This document shows positions 17,496 to 26,333 of a DNA stretch of 35,595 nt, one piece after another. Each line of letters opens with the position of its first letter. Positions within the stretch are counted from its first letter, which is position 1. The position numbers and the translations under genes are program-made. The stretch spans positions 1 through 35,595 of the forward strand of contig WGAW01000139.1 of NCBI GenBank assembly GCA_015494675.1. Direction: 5' to 3'. Origin of the DNA: Hydrogenimonas sp. (GTDB lineage: Bacteria > Campylobacterota > Campylobacteria > Campylobacterales > Hydrogenimonadaceae). The notes under the pieces are model-generated. The model made no database searches. It was not told where the DNA came from and saw nothing but the letters and a program-made list of their open reading frames with translations.

Positions 17496-18190
17496 TTGTA
17501 GGGGTTATGGGCGCCATGCCCGAAGAGATAGAACCGATTATCGAGAAGCTCGATAACGTAAAGCGCCACGAGGTTGCCGACAATATCTACTATACGGCTC
17601 TCTACGGCTCTTTGGACCTAGTGATTGCCTACAGCAAGATAGGTAAGGTCTTTTCCGCGCTGACCGCCGCTACGATGATAGAGCGCTTCGGTGTAAGAAA
17701 GATGCTCTTTTCCGGAGTCGCCGGCGCCATCAATCCGGAACTTCGAATAGGGGACCTCATAGCCGCCACGAAGCTGTGCCAGCACGATTTGGAGATCACC
17801 GCATTCGGCCACCCGTACGGATACGTGCCGGAGGGGAAAGTCTTCGTAGAGGCGGACCCGAGGCTTCTGGAGATAGCCGCAGTCGCCGCAGGTAAAAAGG
17901 GTATAAAACTGAAAAGAGGTATCGTAGCGACCGGAGACCAGTTCGTAGCGGATCCGAAGAGAAAAGAGTGGATAGGGGAAACCTTCGGTGCCGATGCACT
18001 CGAAATGGAGGGTGCGTCTGTCGCGGTCGTCTGTGATGCGTTGGATGTGCCGTTTTTCGTGCTGCGCGCCATAAGCGATGCCGCGGATATGGATGCCGGA
18101 TTCGATTTCGATACATTTCTTAAAAGCTCCGCGAAAAAGAGCGCCGATTTTCTATTTGCGATCTTAGATGAACTCGATAAAGCTAAGTAA
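17492..18190 (+). CDS. mtnN: 5'-methylthioadenosine/S-adenosylhomocysteine (and aminofutalosine) nucleosidase
   Basis: Cleaves adenine from methylthioadenosine and S-adenosylhomocysteine. In Campylobacterota the same enzyme hydrolyses 6-amino-6-deoxyfutalosine in menaquinone synthesis, so a dual role is likely here. The 232-residue protein carries Glu12 in the GAMPEE motif, the substrate-binding EMEG at 171-174 and catalytic Asp196 in RAISDAAD. FSGVAGAI and VATGDQF are further family motifs. The fabD-mtnN pairing also occurs in H. pylori. Confidence 0.95.
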   Translation: MIVGVMGAMPEEIEPIIEKLDNVKRHEVADNIYYTALYGSLDLVIAYSKIGKVFSALTAATMIERFGVRKMLFSGVAGAINPELRIGDLIAATKLCQHDLEITAFGHPYGYVPEGKVFVEADPRLLEIAAVAAGKKGIKLKRGIVATGDQFVADPKRKEWIGETFGADALEMEGASVAVVCDALDVPFFVLRAISDAADMDAGFDFDTFLKSSAKKSADFLFAILDELDKAK

Positions 18191-18932
18191 GAAGATTCTG
18201 CGTGCGGCCGGAAGGGCCAACGCAACCTACGGTCTCATAGGCGAAGGGGACCGGGTTCTGGTAGGTTTGAGCGGAGGAAAAGACTCTCTTACGCTTGTGC
18301 ATCTGCTAAAACATATGCAGCGGCACGCCCCCTTCGACTTCGAATTCAAAGCGGTAACGGTATGCTACGGAATGCCGGGTGAGGATTACGGCGCTCTTGC
18401 GGAGCATTGCAAAAGGCATGAGATACCGCATGAGGTGTACGACACCAACATTTTCGAAGTGGCGCAGGATACCATTCGGGAAAACAGCTCTTTTTGCAGC
18501 TATTTTTCGAGAATGCGTCGGGGGGCACTCTATACGAAGGCGGAGGAGGGAGGTTACAACAAGGTCGCCCTCGGCCACCACCTCGATGATGCGGCCGAGA
18601 GCTTTTTTATGAATATGCTCTACAACGGTACACTGCGGTCGATGGCTCCCATCTACAAAAGCAGCCGAGGATTCCATGTGATAAGGCCGCTGCTTTGGGT
18701 AAGGGAGAGGCAGACGAGAGCTTTCGTGCAGGAGAACGGAATCTCCGCGATAGGGGACGAAGCGTGCCCGGCCATGCGGATGAGGGTGAAGATGCCCCAC
18801 GCCAGGGAGAGTACCAAGCATATGCTCGAAGAGTGGGAAGGGCGATTTCCCGACCTGTTCAAAAAGTTCAAGGCGGCGTTTAGCCACCTGCAGCCCGACT
18901 CGTTCATGGACAAGAGGTATCTCGATATCTGA
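18168..18932 (+). CDS. ttcA: TtcA-like tRNA 2-thiocytidine synthetase (PP-loop ATPase)
   Basis: Family members thiolate cytidine 32 of certain tRNAs using ATP and a [4Fe-4S] cluster. The 254-residue protein has the PP-loop SGGKDS at 35-40 and the TtcA-specific RMRRGALY and ALGHHLDDAAESF. In E. coli TtcA the cluster is held by a CxxC pair plus one later cysteine. Here the first motif reads C110-S-Y-F113, so its second cysteine is Phe, while Cys200 (EACPAM) matches the later ligand. Activity could be altered. The codon is TTT; one base change from TGT or TCT would explain it. It overlaps mtnN by 23 bases. Confidence 0.82.
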   Translation: MNSIKLSKKILRAAGRANATYGLIGEGDRVLVGLSGGKDSLTLVHLLKHMQRHAPFDFEFKAVTVCYGMPGEDYGALAEHCKRHEIPHEVYDTNIFEVAQDTIRENSSFCSYFSRMRRGALYTKAEEGGYNKVALGHHLDDAAESFFMNMLYNGTLRSMAPIYKSSRGFHVIRPLLWVRERQTRAFVQENGISAIGDEACPAMRMRVKMPHARESTKHMLEEWEGRFPDLFKKFKAAFSHLQPDSFMDKRYLDI

Positions 18933-18966
18933 CACCGCGGTTTGCGCCGAAATATTGAACCTCGAA

Positions 18967-19043
18967 GCCGCGACTGAGCGGCGGGCCTGCTGCGCAAGCT
19001 TGTCCCAGTGTTAACGTAGCCGTTCGGGCTTTGCCCGTACGGC
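18967..19043 (+). repeat. GC-rich hairpin cluster upstream of the NYN gene
   Basis: Two hairpins stand in the 125-base gap after ttcA. The first is GCCGC (18967-18971) with GCGGC (18978-18982). The second is longer, 19019-19043, with arms GCCGT-T-CGGGC and GCCCG-T-ACGGC around a TTT loop: ten pairs and one T-T mismatch. No T-run follows, so intrinsic termination is weak. The second hairpin ends 4 bases before the AAGGA site of the next gene and could affect its translation, or the whole could be part of an intergenic repeat. Confidence 0.5.
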
Positions 19044-19057
19044 GTATAAGGAATAAA

Positions 19058-19798
19058 ATGGAACAGACACAAAAACTCGCGGTCCTGATAGACGCCGACA
19101 ACGCCCAGCCCTCGATTGTCGACGCTCTGCTTGCGGAGATAGCCAAATACGGCACCGCGAGTGTGAAGCGTATATACGGAGACTGGACTATGCCGCAGTT
19201 GAAGGGGTGGAAAGAGGTACTTCTGACACACTCCATCCAGCCTATTCAGCAGTTCGGATACACCAGCGGCAAAAACGCTACCGACAGTGCCATGATAATA
19301 GATGCGATGGATCTGCTCTATACCGGTAACTTCGACGGATTCTGCATTGTCAGCAGCGACAGCGACTTCACGAAACTGGCGGCACGGATCAGGGAGTCGG
19401 GTCTTACGGTCTACGGTTTCGGCGAGAAGAAGACGCCTACTCCGTTCGTATCGGCATGTGACAAGTTTATATTTACCGAGGTTCTGAGAGCCGAAGAGAC
19501 GGGCGAGGAGACGACGACACCGATAAAAAGGCTTACCGCAACGGAACTCAGGCGCGACCGCAAACTGATACGACTTCTTAAAGATGCCGCGGATGCGGCG
19601 AGCGACGAGAGCGGATGGGCACACCTGGGAGCCATGGGAAACATCATAGCGAAGCAGTCGCCGGAGTTCGACCCCCGCAACTACGGCTACAAAAAGCTCG
19701 GCGAACTTGTCAGGGCGACCGGACTCTTCGATATAGAGGAGCAGGTTACACATCGAGGCGCAAAGGCCATCTACGTAAGAAACAGAAAAAGAAGATAG
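19058..19798 (+). CDS. NYN-domain putative ribonuclease with C-terminal OST-HTH/LOTUS domain
   Basis: The N-terminal half (about 7-145) is a PIN-like NYN nuclease domain (LabA/DUF88 type). Its acidic residues stand where the metal site is expected: LIDADNAQ (Asp12, Asp14), KNATDSAMIIDAMDLL (Asp76, Asp82) and SSDSDF (Asp101, Asp103). The C-terminal part (about 165-240) fits the OST-HTH/LOTUS fold, with ESGWAHLGAMGNIIAKQ and FDPRNYGYKKLGELV; such domains bind RNA in other proteins. The combination suggests RNA turnover, but no substrate is known. The start at ATG 19058 follows AAGGA by 5 bases; a longer frame from 19031 would run through the hairpin. It faces recO, with 4 bases between stops. 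Confidence 0.85.
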   Translation: MEQTQKLAVLIDADNAQPSIVDALLAEIAKYGTASVKRIYGDWTMPQLKGWKEVLLTHSIQPIQQFGYTSGKNATDSAMIIDAMDLLYTGNFDGFCIVSSDSDFTKLAARIRESGLTVYGFGEKKTPTPFVSACDKFIFTEVLRAEETGEETTTPIKRLTATELRRDRKLIRLLKDAADAASDESGWAHLGAMGNIIAKQSPEFDPRNYGYKKLGELVRATGLFDIEEQVTHRGAKAIYVRNRKRR

Positions 19799-19802
19799 AG
19801 CT

Positions 19803-20420
19803 CTACAGTCCTTCGCACATCGTTAGCCAGAGCATCTCGACTTCATCGTCTTCGAGGGTAATCGTCGAGAGGGCCCCGAACGCCTCCCTTATCTTTTGTG
19901 TACTAAACTTGGGGGCTATGACGCAGCGGGGATGCGCAGGTAGAAAAGCCCTTATAAGCGAGCACTGATCGTCGAGTCTCCTGCCGCAGGCGAAGCAGTC
20001 GTCCGGCATATGGAGCCGTCCTTCATGTCTTAAAAGTTCCAGGTAGGCTTCCACAGCGGCCCTTTTGGGGTTTTGAAGGTGCCAAATAGAGGCGTATCTA
20101 TTCAGCATTTCGAAGTAGAAAGGGCCCGGCAGATCGACATCTTTGAGATGCCTGTACAGAAGAGTGACGAGGCTCTGCCACACTCTCATGCGGTCGAGGT
20201 CGGCAAGCCACGGATATCCGAGGTGTGTTACATTGCGGAGTTTGGGCATGAACCTGATCGAGTCGTTCTCTATCTCGAAATCTATCTTGTAGCCTGTAGT
20301 CACTATGGGGTGGCGGGCTCCGTAGAATCGGTATAGAGTCTTGATCTTCTCAGCCGTCAGCAGGGATACCACGCAATCTTCGTTTTTCACTCTCTTGACG
20401 TCCAGAATGTATCCTTGCAC
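19803..20420 (-). CDS. recO: Recombination protein RecO (Campylobacterota type)
   Basis: Works with RecR to load RecA on SSB-coated single strands during gap repair. The 205-residue protein is short, as in this phylum. It has an N-terminal OB-fold (MQGYILDVKRVKNEDCVVSL) and a helical middle. A Cys-rich segment CFACGRRLDDQCSLIRAF followed by HPRC is the zinc-binding part. It is transcribed on the minus strand, head to head with gltB and tail to tail with the NYN gene. Confidence 0.85.
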   Translation of the reverse strand: MQGYILDVKRVKNEDCVVSLLTAEKIKTLYRFYGARHPIVTTGYKIDFEIENDSIRFMPKLRNVTHLGYPWLADLDRMRVWQSLVTLLYRHLKDVDLPGPFYFEMLNRYASIWHLQNPKRAAVEAYLELLRHEGRLHMPDDCFACGRRLDDQCSLIRAFLPAHPRCVIAPKFSTQKIREAFGALSTITLEDDEVEMLWLTMCEGL

Positions 20421-20453
20421 GTTGAAATCCCGTCCTTCAGGTAGTTGTAACCA

Positions 20454-20468
20454 CTTTTTTTGTAAAAT
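20454..20468 (+). promoter_or_regulatory. Probable gltB promoter
   Basis: A run of eight T residues followed by GTAAAAT (TAAAAT at 20463-20468) matches the T-tract plus -10 style of Campylobacterota vegetative promoters. It is 54 bases before the chosen gltB start and lies in the spacer between divergent recO and gltB. Confidence 0.45.
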
Positions 20469-20522
20469 CGCTTAATTTTGGAATATTGTACCAAACAGAA
20501 CTGCGATAGAAAAGGGTTTGGA

Positions 20523-23500
20523 ATGGATTTATTGACAGGTTTTAAAGATAACTGCGGATTCGGCCTGGTTGCAAATATCGACAACCGTCCCAGCCATGCA
20601 CTGCTCGAAGACGCGATTCACGCGCTCGAGAGAATGATGCACCGCGGTGCGATAGCCGCCGACGGTAAAAGCGGCGACGGAAGCGGCCTGCTTCTTTCGA
20701 TGCCGCACAAATTTATGGCCAAGGTTGCCAAAAAAGAGGAGATCACCCTTCCCAAACAGTATGCGGTCGCCCAGATATTCTATAAAAACAGCGAACATCT
20801 GAAGCTTTTCGAAGAGTACTGCACGAGAAACGATCTGCGGGTGCTCTTTATGCGGGAAGTCCCTGTGAACACCGACGCCCTGGGCGAGCAGGCTCTACGG
20901 ACCCTGCCTTCGATGATGCAGGTTTTTGTTGCTCCGAACTCCTTGATGGCCACCAAGCGCTTCGAAGCGCTCGTATATCTGACGCGCAGGGAGGTGGAAA
21001 ACTCCCTGAAAGAGGATTCCGATTTCTACATTCCAAGCTTTTCCGACCGTGTAATCAGCTACAAAGGGCTGGTTATGCCGACACATATAAAAGAGTTCTA
21101 CCCCGATCTGAACGATCCCGATTTCGAAATAAGCTTTTCGCTTTTCCACCAGCGCTTTTCCACAAACACTCTGCCGCAGTGGAGGCTGGCCCAGCCCTTT
21201 AGAATGATAGCCCACAACGGCGAGATAAACTCGGTGGAGGCCAACAGGTTCAACGTCGTCGCAAAATGCGAATCGATACGCTCGGAGGTGTTCAGCGACG
21301 AGGAGATGAAGAGACTCCTTCCTCTCCTTCAGGAGGGCTCCAGCGACAGCGCCAGTCTCGACAACTTCTTCGAGTTTCTGCGCATAAACGGAATGGATAT
21401 ATTCAAAGCCGTAAGAGCCGTGATTCCCGCACCGTGGCAGAACGCTCCGCATATGGACGCGAATCTAAGAGCCTTCTACGAGTATATGAGTACATGTTTC
21501 GAGGCTTGGGACGGGCCTGCGGCGGTAAGCTACACCGACGGCCGCTATATAGGCTGCGTACTCGACAGAAACGGGTTGAGACCGGCAAAATACATAGTTA
21601 CGAAGGACAGGCGTCTGATAATCTCGAGCGAATACGGCGTAATCGACCTCGAAGACGACAACGTAGCAGAGAGGGGAAGGCTCCAGTCGGGAGAGATGAT
21701 AGGGCTCGATCTCAAATACGGCACTATCCTGAAAAACGAGCAGATCAACGAGTATCTGAAAAACGCCAACCCGTATGCCGAGTGGCTTAACGAGCAGATG
21801 GTCTACCTGCAGGAGTATGTCGAGAAGCCTTTCGACAACCTGGATAGATACAACCTCGACCGGATGATAGAGAAACAGCGCTACTTCAACATTACGCAGG
21901 AGGTGATCGACCAGATTATCGAGCCGATGGTCAAAGACGGTAAAGAGCCGACCGGTTCGATGGGTGACGACACGCCTATGGCCGCCTTTTCTAATGTCCA
22001 GAGGAGCTTCACCGACTTTTTCAAACAGAAGTTCGCACAGGTTACGAACCCTCCGATCGATCCGATAAGAGAGAAGGTCGTAATGAGTATAAACACCGGA
22101 TTCGGAGAGATACACAATATTCTCGACGAAGATCCGGACCACGCACAGAGGCTCAAAACCACATCGCCGATTCTCACTTTCGAGAAGTTCGAAGTTCTCA
22201 GAAGTTTCGGCGACGAGAAACACCCACGCTTCAAACCCTACTATAAAAACCGCACATACTCCACAGTTTACGAGGAGAATCTCAAAGGGAGCCTCGAAGA
22301 TCTGGTCTACGACATCATAGAGGATGTAAAAAACGATGGTGTCAGGATCGTCATACTCGACGACAGGGGTCTCGATGAAAAGCATAAGACCATTCCGATG
22401 GCGATGGCTGTAGGGCGCCTGAACTACGCTCTTTTGGATGAAGGTGTCCGCCATCTCGTAAGCATCGTTTCGATAACGGGAGAGGTCATAGACTCCCACT
22501 CTACCGCATGCCTGCTCGCATACGGAGCTTCCGCGGTATATCCGTATATGCTCTATGCGACCGTATACAGGCTCCTTTCGAAAAAGTCCATGACCGATTA
22601 TGAGATGAGAAACGAATTCAAAAAGGTGCACGGTGCACTCGGAGCCGGTATCTTGAAGATCATGTCCAAAATGGGGATCTCGACAGTAGCCTCATACCGC
22701 AACTCCGCACTTTTTGATGTATTGGGGCTCTCTACCGATATTGTGGAAGACTGCTTCAGAAACTCTCATGCGCTCGTTCCGGGACTCGGCTACAGCGATA
22801 TAGAGGAGAGGATCGAGAAGTACCACAAAGACGCTTTCGAGCATGAGCATATACGCAAACTATTTCCGCTGAACGTAGGCGGCTTCTACAAGTATGTCGA
22901 CAGGGGTGAGTATCACGACTTCGCACCCAATACGATGAAAGCGATACGCCAGGCGTCGATAACCGGGCGCCGTGAAGACTTCATGGAGCTAAAAAACATA
23001 GTCGAAAAGCGCGGCAAGAAGATGATTCGCGACTTCTTCGAACTCAAAAGCGACCGAAAGCCGATACCCGTGGAGAAGGTGGAGCCTGTAGAGTCTATAT
23101 TCAAGCGTTTTGCGAGTGCGGCGATGAGTCTGGGCTCGATATCTCCCGAAGCGCACGAGAGCATAGCGGAGGCGATGAACCGTATAGGCGCCCAGTCCAA
23201 CAGCGGAGAGGGTGGTGAAGACGCTTCGAGATTCGGAACCATCAAAAACTCCAAGATCAAACAGATAGCCTCCGGCCGATTCGGAGTGACACCCGCATAT
23301 CTGCGCAGCGCCGAAGAGATTCAGATAAAGATCGCCCAGGGTGCCAAGCCCGGAGAGGGCGGACAGCTTCCGGGCCATAAGGTGACGGCTCTTATTGCAC
23401 GGCTCCGCCATACGATGCCTGGCGTCACCCTGATATCACCGCCGCCGCACCACGACATCTACTCGATCGAGGATCTGGCCCAACTCATTTTCGACCTCAA

Positions 23501-24947
23501 GCAGGTCAACCCGGACGCTACCATTACGGTCAAGCTCGTCTCTACGGCGGGTGTCGGAACGATAGCCGCCGGTGTCGCCAAAGCGTACGCTGATAAGATA
23601 ATCATTTCCGGCGGAGACGGCGGAACCGGAGCCGCCGCGCTCAGCTCCATCAAGTTCGCCGGAAATCCCTGGGAGCTCGGTCTTTCGGAAGCGCACAACG
23701 CACTAAAAGCCAACCACCTCAGGCAGAATGTGCATCTGCAGACGGACGGAGGGCTCAAGACGGGCCTGGATATTGTTAAAGCGGCGCTTCTGGGTGCGGA
23801 GAGTTACGCATTCGGAACGGGCGCACTCGCCATGGTCGGCTGCAAGATGCTCAGAATCTGCCACCTCAACCGCTGTAGCGTAGGTATCGCTACACAGGAG
23901 CCGGTACTCAGAGAGCACTATGAGGGCAATGTTGAGAGGCTAGTAAACTACTTCACGCTGCTGGCCGAGGATGTGCGCGAGATTATGGCTTCATTGGGCT
24001 ACGAGAGGCTCGAAGATCTTATCGGAAGAAGCGACCTGCTTCAGGTGATAGACGACGACTTTGCGGCCAAGTTCGACTTCAGTTCGATACTGATGCGCCT
24101 GGACGGCCCCGACACGTGCCGGGTGGAGTCGAATGAGCCGTTCGACAGAAACGAATTCGAAAAAGAGCTTCTCAAAGAGATTTCACCTGCCATTCAAAAC
24201 CCCAGTAACAGAATCGTCGTGAAGCGTGAAATATGCAACCTGAACAGAAGTTTCGGTGCCAGAATAAGCGGAGAGATAGCCAAATATTACGGTGACGCGG
24301 GGCTTCCCGAAGATACGATAGACATCCGCCTTAAAGGGATTACCGGACAGTCGCTCGGAGCCTTCCTGATCGAAGGTGTGACTCTGCGTGTAGACGGTGT
24401 AGCCAACGACTATGTGGGCAAAGGTATGAACGGAGGGAAGATAATAGTTTCACCCAAGGTACAGGGTATGCAGTTCTCCGCCGCGGGAAATACGTGCCTC
24501 TACGGCGCTACCGGCGGCAAACTCTTCGTCGCCGGAAATGTCGGCGAGAGATTCGCCGTAAGAAACTCCGGTGCGCTGGCGGTCGTAGAGGGGACAGGAG
24601 ACCACGCCTGCGAGTATATGACCGGCGGAGTCGTAGTGATACTCGGCAGTACCGGTGTCAATTTCGGTGCCGGTATGACCGGAGGACTTGCGTTCGTATA
24701 CGATACCGAACACACTTTCGTGGAGAATATAAACCAGGAGTTGGTAGAGGCGCACAGGATAGATACCGACGATACGGACGAGGCGCGCCACTATCTGAAG
24801 AAGCTTCTTAAGGAGTATTACAACGAAACCGGAAGCGAAAAAGCGAAGAGGATACTCGATAGCTTCCGTATGGAGATACGCAATTTCTGGATGGTCAGGC
24901 CCAAAGAGTTGCGGAAAGTACCGTTGAATCTGGATGAGGGGGAGTAA
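20523..24947 (+). CDS. gltB: Glutamate synthase (NADPH) large subunit
   Basis: Transfers the amide of glutamine to 2-oxoglutarate, the second step of the GS-GOGAT route. I chose ATG 20523, giving 1474 residues, because glutamate synthases are made with a short leader ending at the nucleophile Cys, here Cys11 in MDLLTGFKDNCGFG. An upstream ATG at 20478 would give an unusual 25-residue leader. Domains are a class II glutaminase (about 11-390), a central domain, the FMN-binding domain (ISGGDGGTGAAALSS), and a C-terminal beta-helix of Gly-rich repeats (GATGGKLFVAGNVGERFAVR). The [3Fe-4S] site is C-x5-C-x4-C near 1106-1117 (CKMLRICHLNRC). gltD follows after one base. Confidence 0.97.
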   Translation: MDLLTGFKDNCGFGLVANIDNRPSHALLEDAIHALERMMHRGAIAADGKSGDGSGLLLSMPHKFMAKVAKKEEITLPKQYAVAQIFYKNSEHLKLFEEYCTRNDLRVLFMREVPVNTDALGEQALRTLPSMMQVFVAPNSLMATKRFEALVYLTRREVENSLKEDSDFYIPSFSDRVISYKGLVMPTHIKEFYPDLNDPDFEISFSLFHQRFSTNTLPQWRLAQPFRMIAHNGEINSVEANRFNVVAKCESIRSEVFSDEEMKRLLPLLQEGSSDSASLDNFFEFLRINGMDIFKAVRAVIPAPWQNAPHMDANLRAFYEYMSTCFEAWDGPAAVSYTDGRYIGCVLDRNGLRPAKYIVTKDRRLIISSEYGVIDLEDDNVAERGRLQSGEMIGLDLKYGTILKNEQINEYLKNANPYAEWLNEQMVYLQEYVEKPFDNLDRYNLDRMIEKQRYFNITQEVIDQIIEPMVKDGKEPTGSMGDDTPMAAFSNVQRSFTDFFKQKFAQVTNPPIDPIREKVVMSINTGFGEIHNILDEDPDHAQRLKTTSPILTFEKFEVLRSFGDEKHPRFKPYYKNRTYSTVYEENLKGSLEDLVYDIIEDVKNDGVRIVILDDRGLDEKHKTIPMAMAVGRLNYALLDEGVRHLVSIVSITGEVIDSHSTACLLAYGASAVYPYMLYATVYRLLSKKSMTDYEMRNEFKKVHGALGAGILKIMSKMGISTVASYRNSALFDVLGLSTDIVEDCFRNSHALVPGLGYSDIEERIEKYHKDAFEHEHIRKLFPLNVGGFYKYVDRGEYHDFAPNTMKAIRQASITGRREDFMELKNIVEKRGKKMIRDFFELKSDRKPIPVEKVEPVESIFKRFASAAMSLGSISPEAHESIAEAMNRIGAQSNSGEGGEDASRFGTIKNSKIKQIASGRFGVTPAYLRSAEEIQIKIAQGAKPGEGGQLPGHKVTALIARLRHTMPGVTLISPPPHHDIYSIEDLAQLIFDLKQVNPDATITVKLVSTAGVGTIAAGVAKAYADKIIISGGDGGTGAAALSSIKFAGNPWELGLSEAHNALKANHLRQNVHLQTDGGLKTGLDIVKAALLGAESYAFGTGALAMVGCKMLRICHLNRCSVGIATQEPVLREHYEGNVERLVNYFTLLAEDVREIMASLGYERLEDLIGRSDLLQVIDDDFAAKFDFSSILMRLDGPDTCRVESNEPFDRNEFEKELLKEISPAIQNPSNRIVVKREICNLNRSFGARISGEIAKYYGDAGLPEDTIDIRLKGITGQSLGAFLIEGVTLRVDGVANDYVGKGMNGGKIIVSPKVQGMQFSAAGNTCLYGATGGKLFVAGNVGERFAVRNSGALAVVEGTGDHACEYMTGGVVVILGSTGVNFGAGMTGGLAFVYDTEHTFVENINQELVEAHRIDTDDTDEARHYLKKLLKEYYNETGSEKAKRILDSFRMEIRNFWMVRPKELRKVPLNLDEGE

Positions 24948-24948
24948 G

Positions 24949-26331
24949 ATGCAGAATTTTATTTTTGTCGAGAGAATCGACCCGAAAAAACGCAATGTTG
25001 TGGAGCGTATCAAGGATTTTCGGGAGATCTATGAGATATACAATCCGAGCGAAGCATCTTCTCAGTCGGAGCGCTGCATACAGTGCGGAGATCCGTACTG
25101 TCTGAACAAGTGTCCCCTGCACAACTTCATTCCGCACTGGCTCAAAGCGGTGGCGGACAAGGATCTGGAACTGGCGTTCAACCTTTCGAACGAGCCCTCC
25201 CCCTTTCCGGAGATAATGGGTCGTATATGTCCGCACGACAGGCTTTGTGAAGGCGACTGTACCCTCAACGACGGATACGGCGCCGTCACGATAGGTCCTA
25301 TCGAGACATTTATCAGCGAAACCGGTTTCAAAGCGGGGTTGACTCCGAAGTTCGCCGAAGAGAAGGTGGGTAAAAAGGTGGCTGTCATAGGCTCCGGTCC
25401 GGCCGGTCTCTCCGCGGCCACTTTTCTGCTTCGCGCCGGAATAGATGTGGAGATATTCGAGCGTGCCGATCGTCCCGGGGGGCTTTTGACATACGGAATC
25501 CCCGGCTTCAAACTCGATAAAAGCGTACTTTTCAGACGTGTCAAGTGGATGGAAGAGGCCGGTTTGAAGATTCACTACAACGTAGAGGTCGGAAAAGATT
25601 TGCCCTTTGACAAGCTTACGGAGGAGTTCGACGCCGTTTTCATAGGCATAGGTGCAACGAAGCAGCGTAAAGCCGGCATACCTAACGAAAACGCGGAGGG
25701 GTGTATGCTTGCGATGGATCTTCTTGTCAACATCCAGAAGAAGAGTTTCGGTGACCCGTACGACAAACGCGTTGAGGTCAAAGATAAGAGGGTCGTCGTA
25801 ATAGGGGGCGGGGACACAGCCATGGACTGCGTACGCACATCGCTTAGAGAAGGGGCCAGGAGCGTACAGTGTCTCTATAGACGTGATGCAAGAAACATGC
25901 CCGGGTCGAGGAAAGAGTACTACAACGCAAAAGAGGAGGGTGTAGAGTTTATATTCAACGCCTCTCCCAAGCAGGTTATCGTGAACGACGAGGGGCGCGT
26001 CGTAGGTATAGAGATGCTCAAAACCGCTCTCGGCGAGCCTGACGAGAGCGGAAGGCAGAGGCTCAAAGAGATAGAAGGAAGTGAATTCAGAGTAGATGCG
26101 GATGTCATTATATTCGCTCTCGGTTTCTCACCGGTTCCGTACGAGTTCCTTTCTGCGAACGGAATAGAGACCAACGAATGGGGAGGCATCGTGATAGACG
26201 AAAATTTCGAAACGACAACCAAAGGGGTCTATGCCGGCGGTGACTGCCAAAGAGGTGCCGACCTTGTAGTGACGGCCGTATATGACGGACGCGAGGCTGC
26301 AAAAGCGATAATAAAGAGGCTTCTGGATTAG
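24949..26331 (+). CDS. gltD: Glutamate synthase (NADPH) small subunit
   Basis: Takes electrons from NADPH and passes them through FAD and iron-sulfur clusters to the large subunit. ATG 24949 follows GGGGGAG and gives 460 residues. The N-terminal cluster domain has CIQCGDPYCLNKCP (Cys43, 46, 51, 55) and a second set in ICPHDRLCEGDC. FAD binds at VIGSGPAGLSAATF (about 147-160) and in YAGGDCQRGADLV. NADPH binds at VVIGGGDTAMDCVR. It forms an operon with gltB. Confidence 0.96.
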   Translation: MQNFIFVERIDPKKRNVVERIKDFREIYEIYNPSEASSQSERCIQCGDPYCLNKCPLHNFIPHWLKAVADKDLELAFNLSNEPSPFPEIMGRICPHDRLCEGDCTLNDGYGAVTIGPIETFISETGFKAGLTPKFAEEKVGKKVAVIGSGPAGLSAATFLLRAGIDVEIFERADRPGGLLTYGIPGFKLDKSVLFRRVKWMEEAGLKIHYNVEVGKDLPFDKLTEEFDAVFIGIGATKQRKAGIPNENAEGCMLAMDLLVNIQKKSFGDPYDKRVEVKDKRVVVIGGGDTAMDCVRTSLREGARSVQCLYRRDARNMPGSRKEYYNAKEEGVEFIFNASPKQVIVNDEGRVVGIEMLKTALGEPDESGRQRLKEIEGSEFRVDADVIIFALGFSPVPYEFLSANGIETNEWGGIVIDENFETTTKGVYAGGDCQRGADLVVTAVYDGREAAKAIIKRLLD

Positions 26332-26333
26332 CG

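Noticed and set aside
18653..19753. 366-codon minus-strand frame over ttcA and the NYN gene
   Set aside because: It is antisense to two recognised genes and to the hairpin cluster; composition is Arg/Ser-rich and no motif is seen.
21465..22631. 388-codon minus-strand frame inside gltB
   Set aside because: It is antisense to the conserved glutamate synthase coding sequence; a shadow of codon bias.
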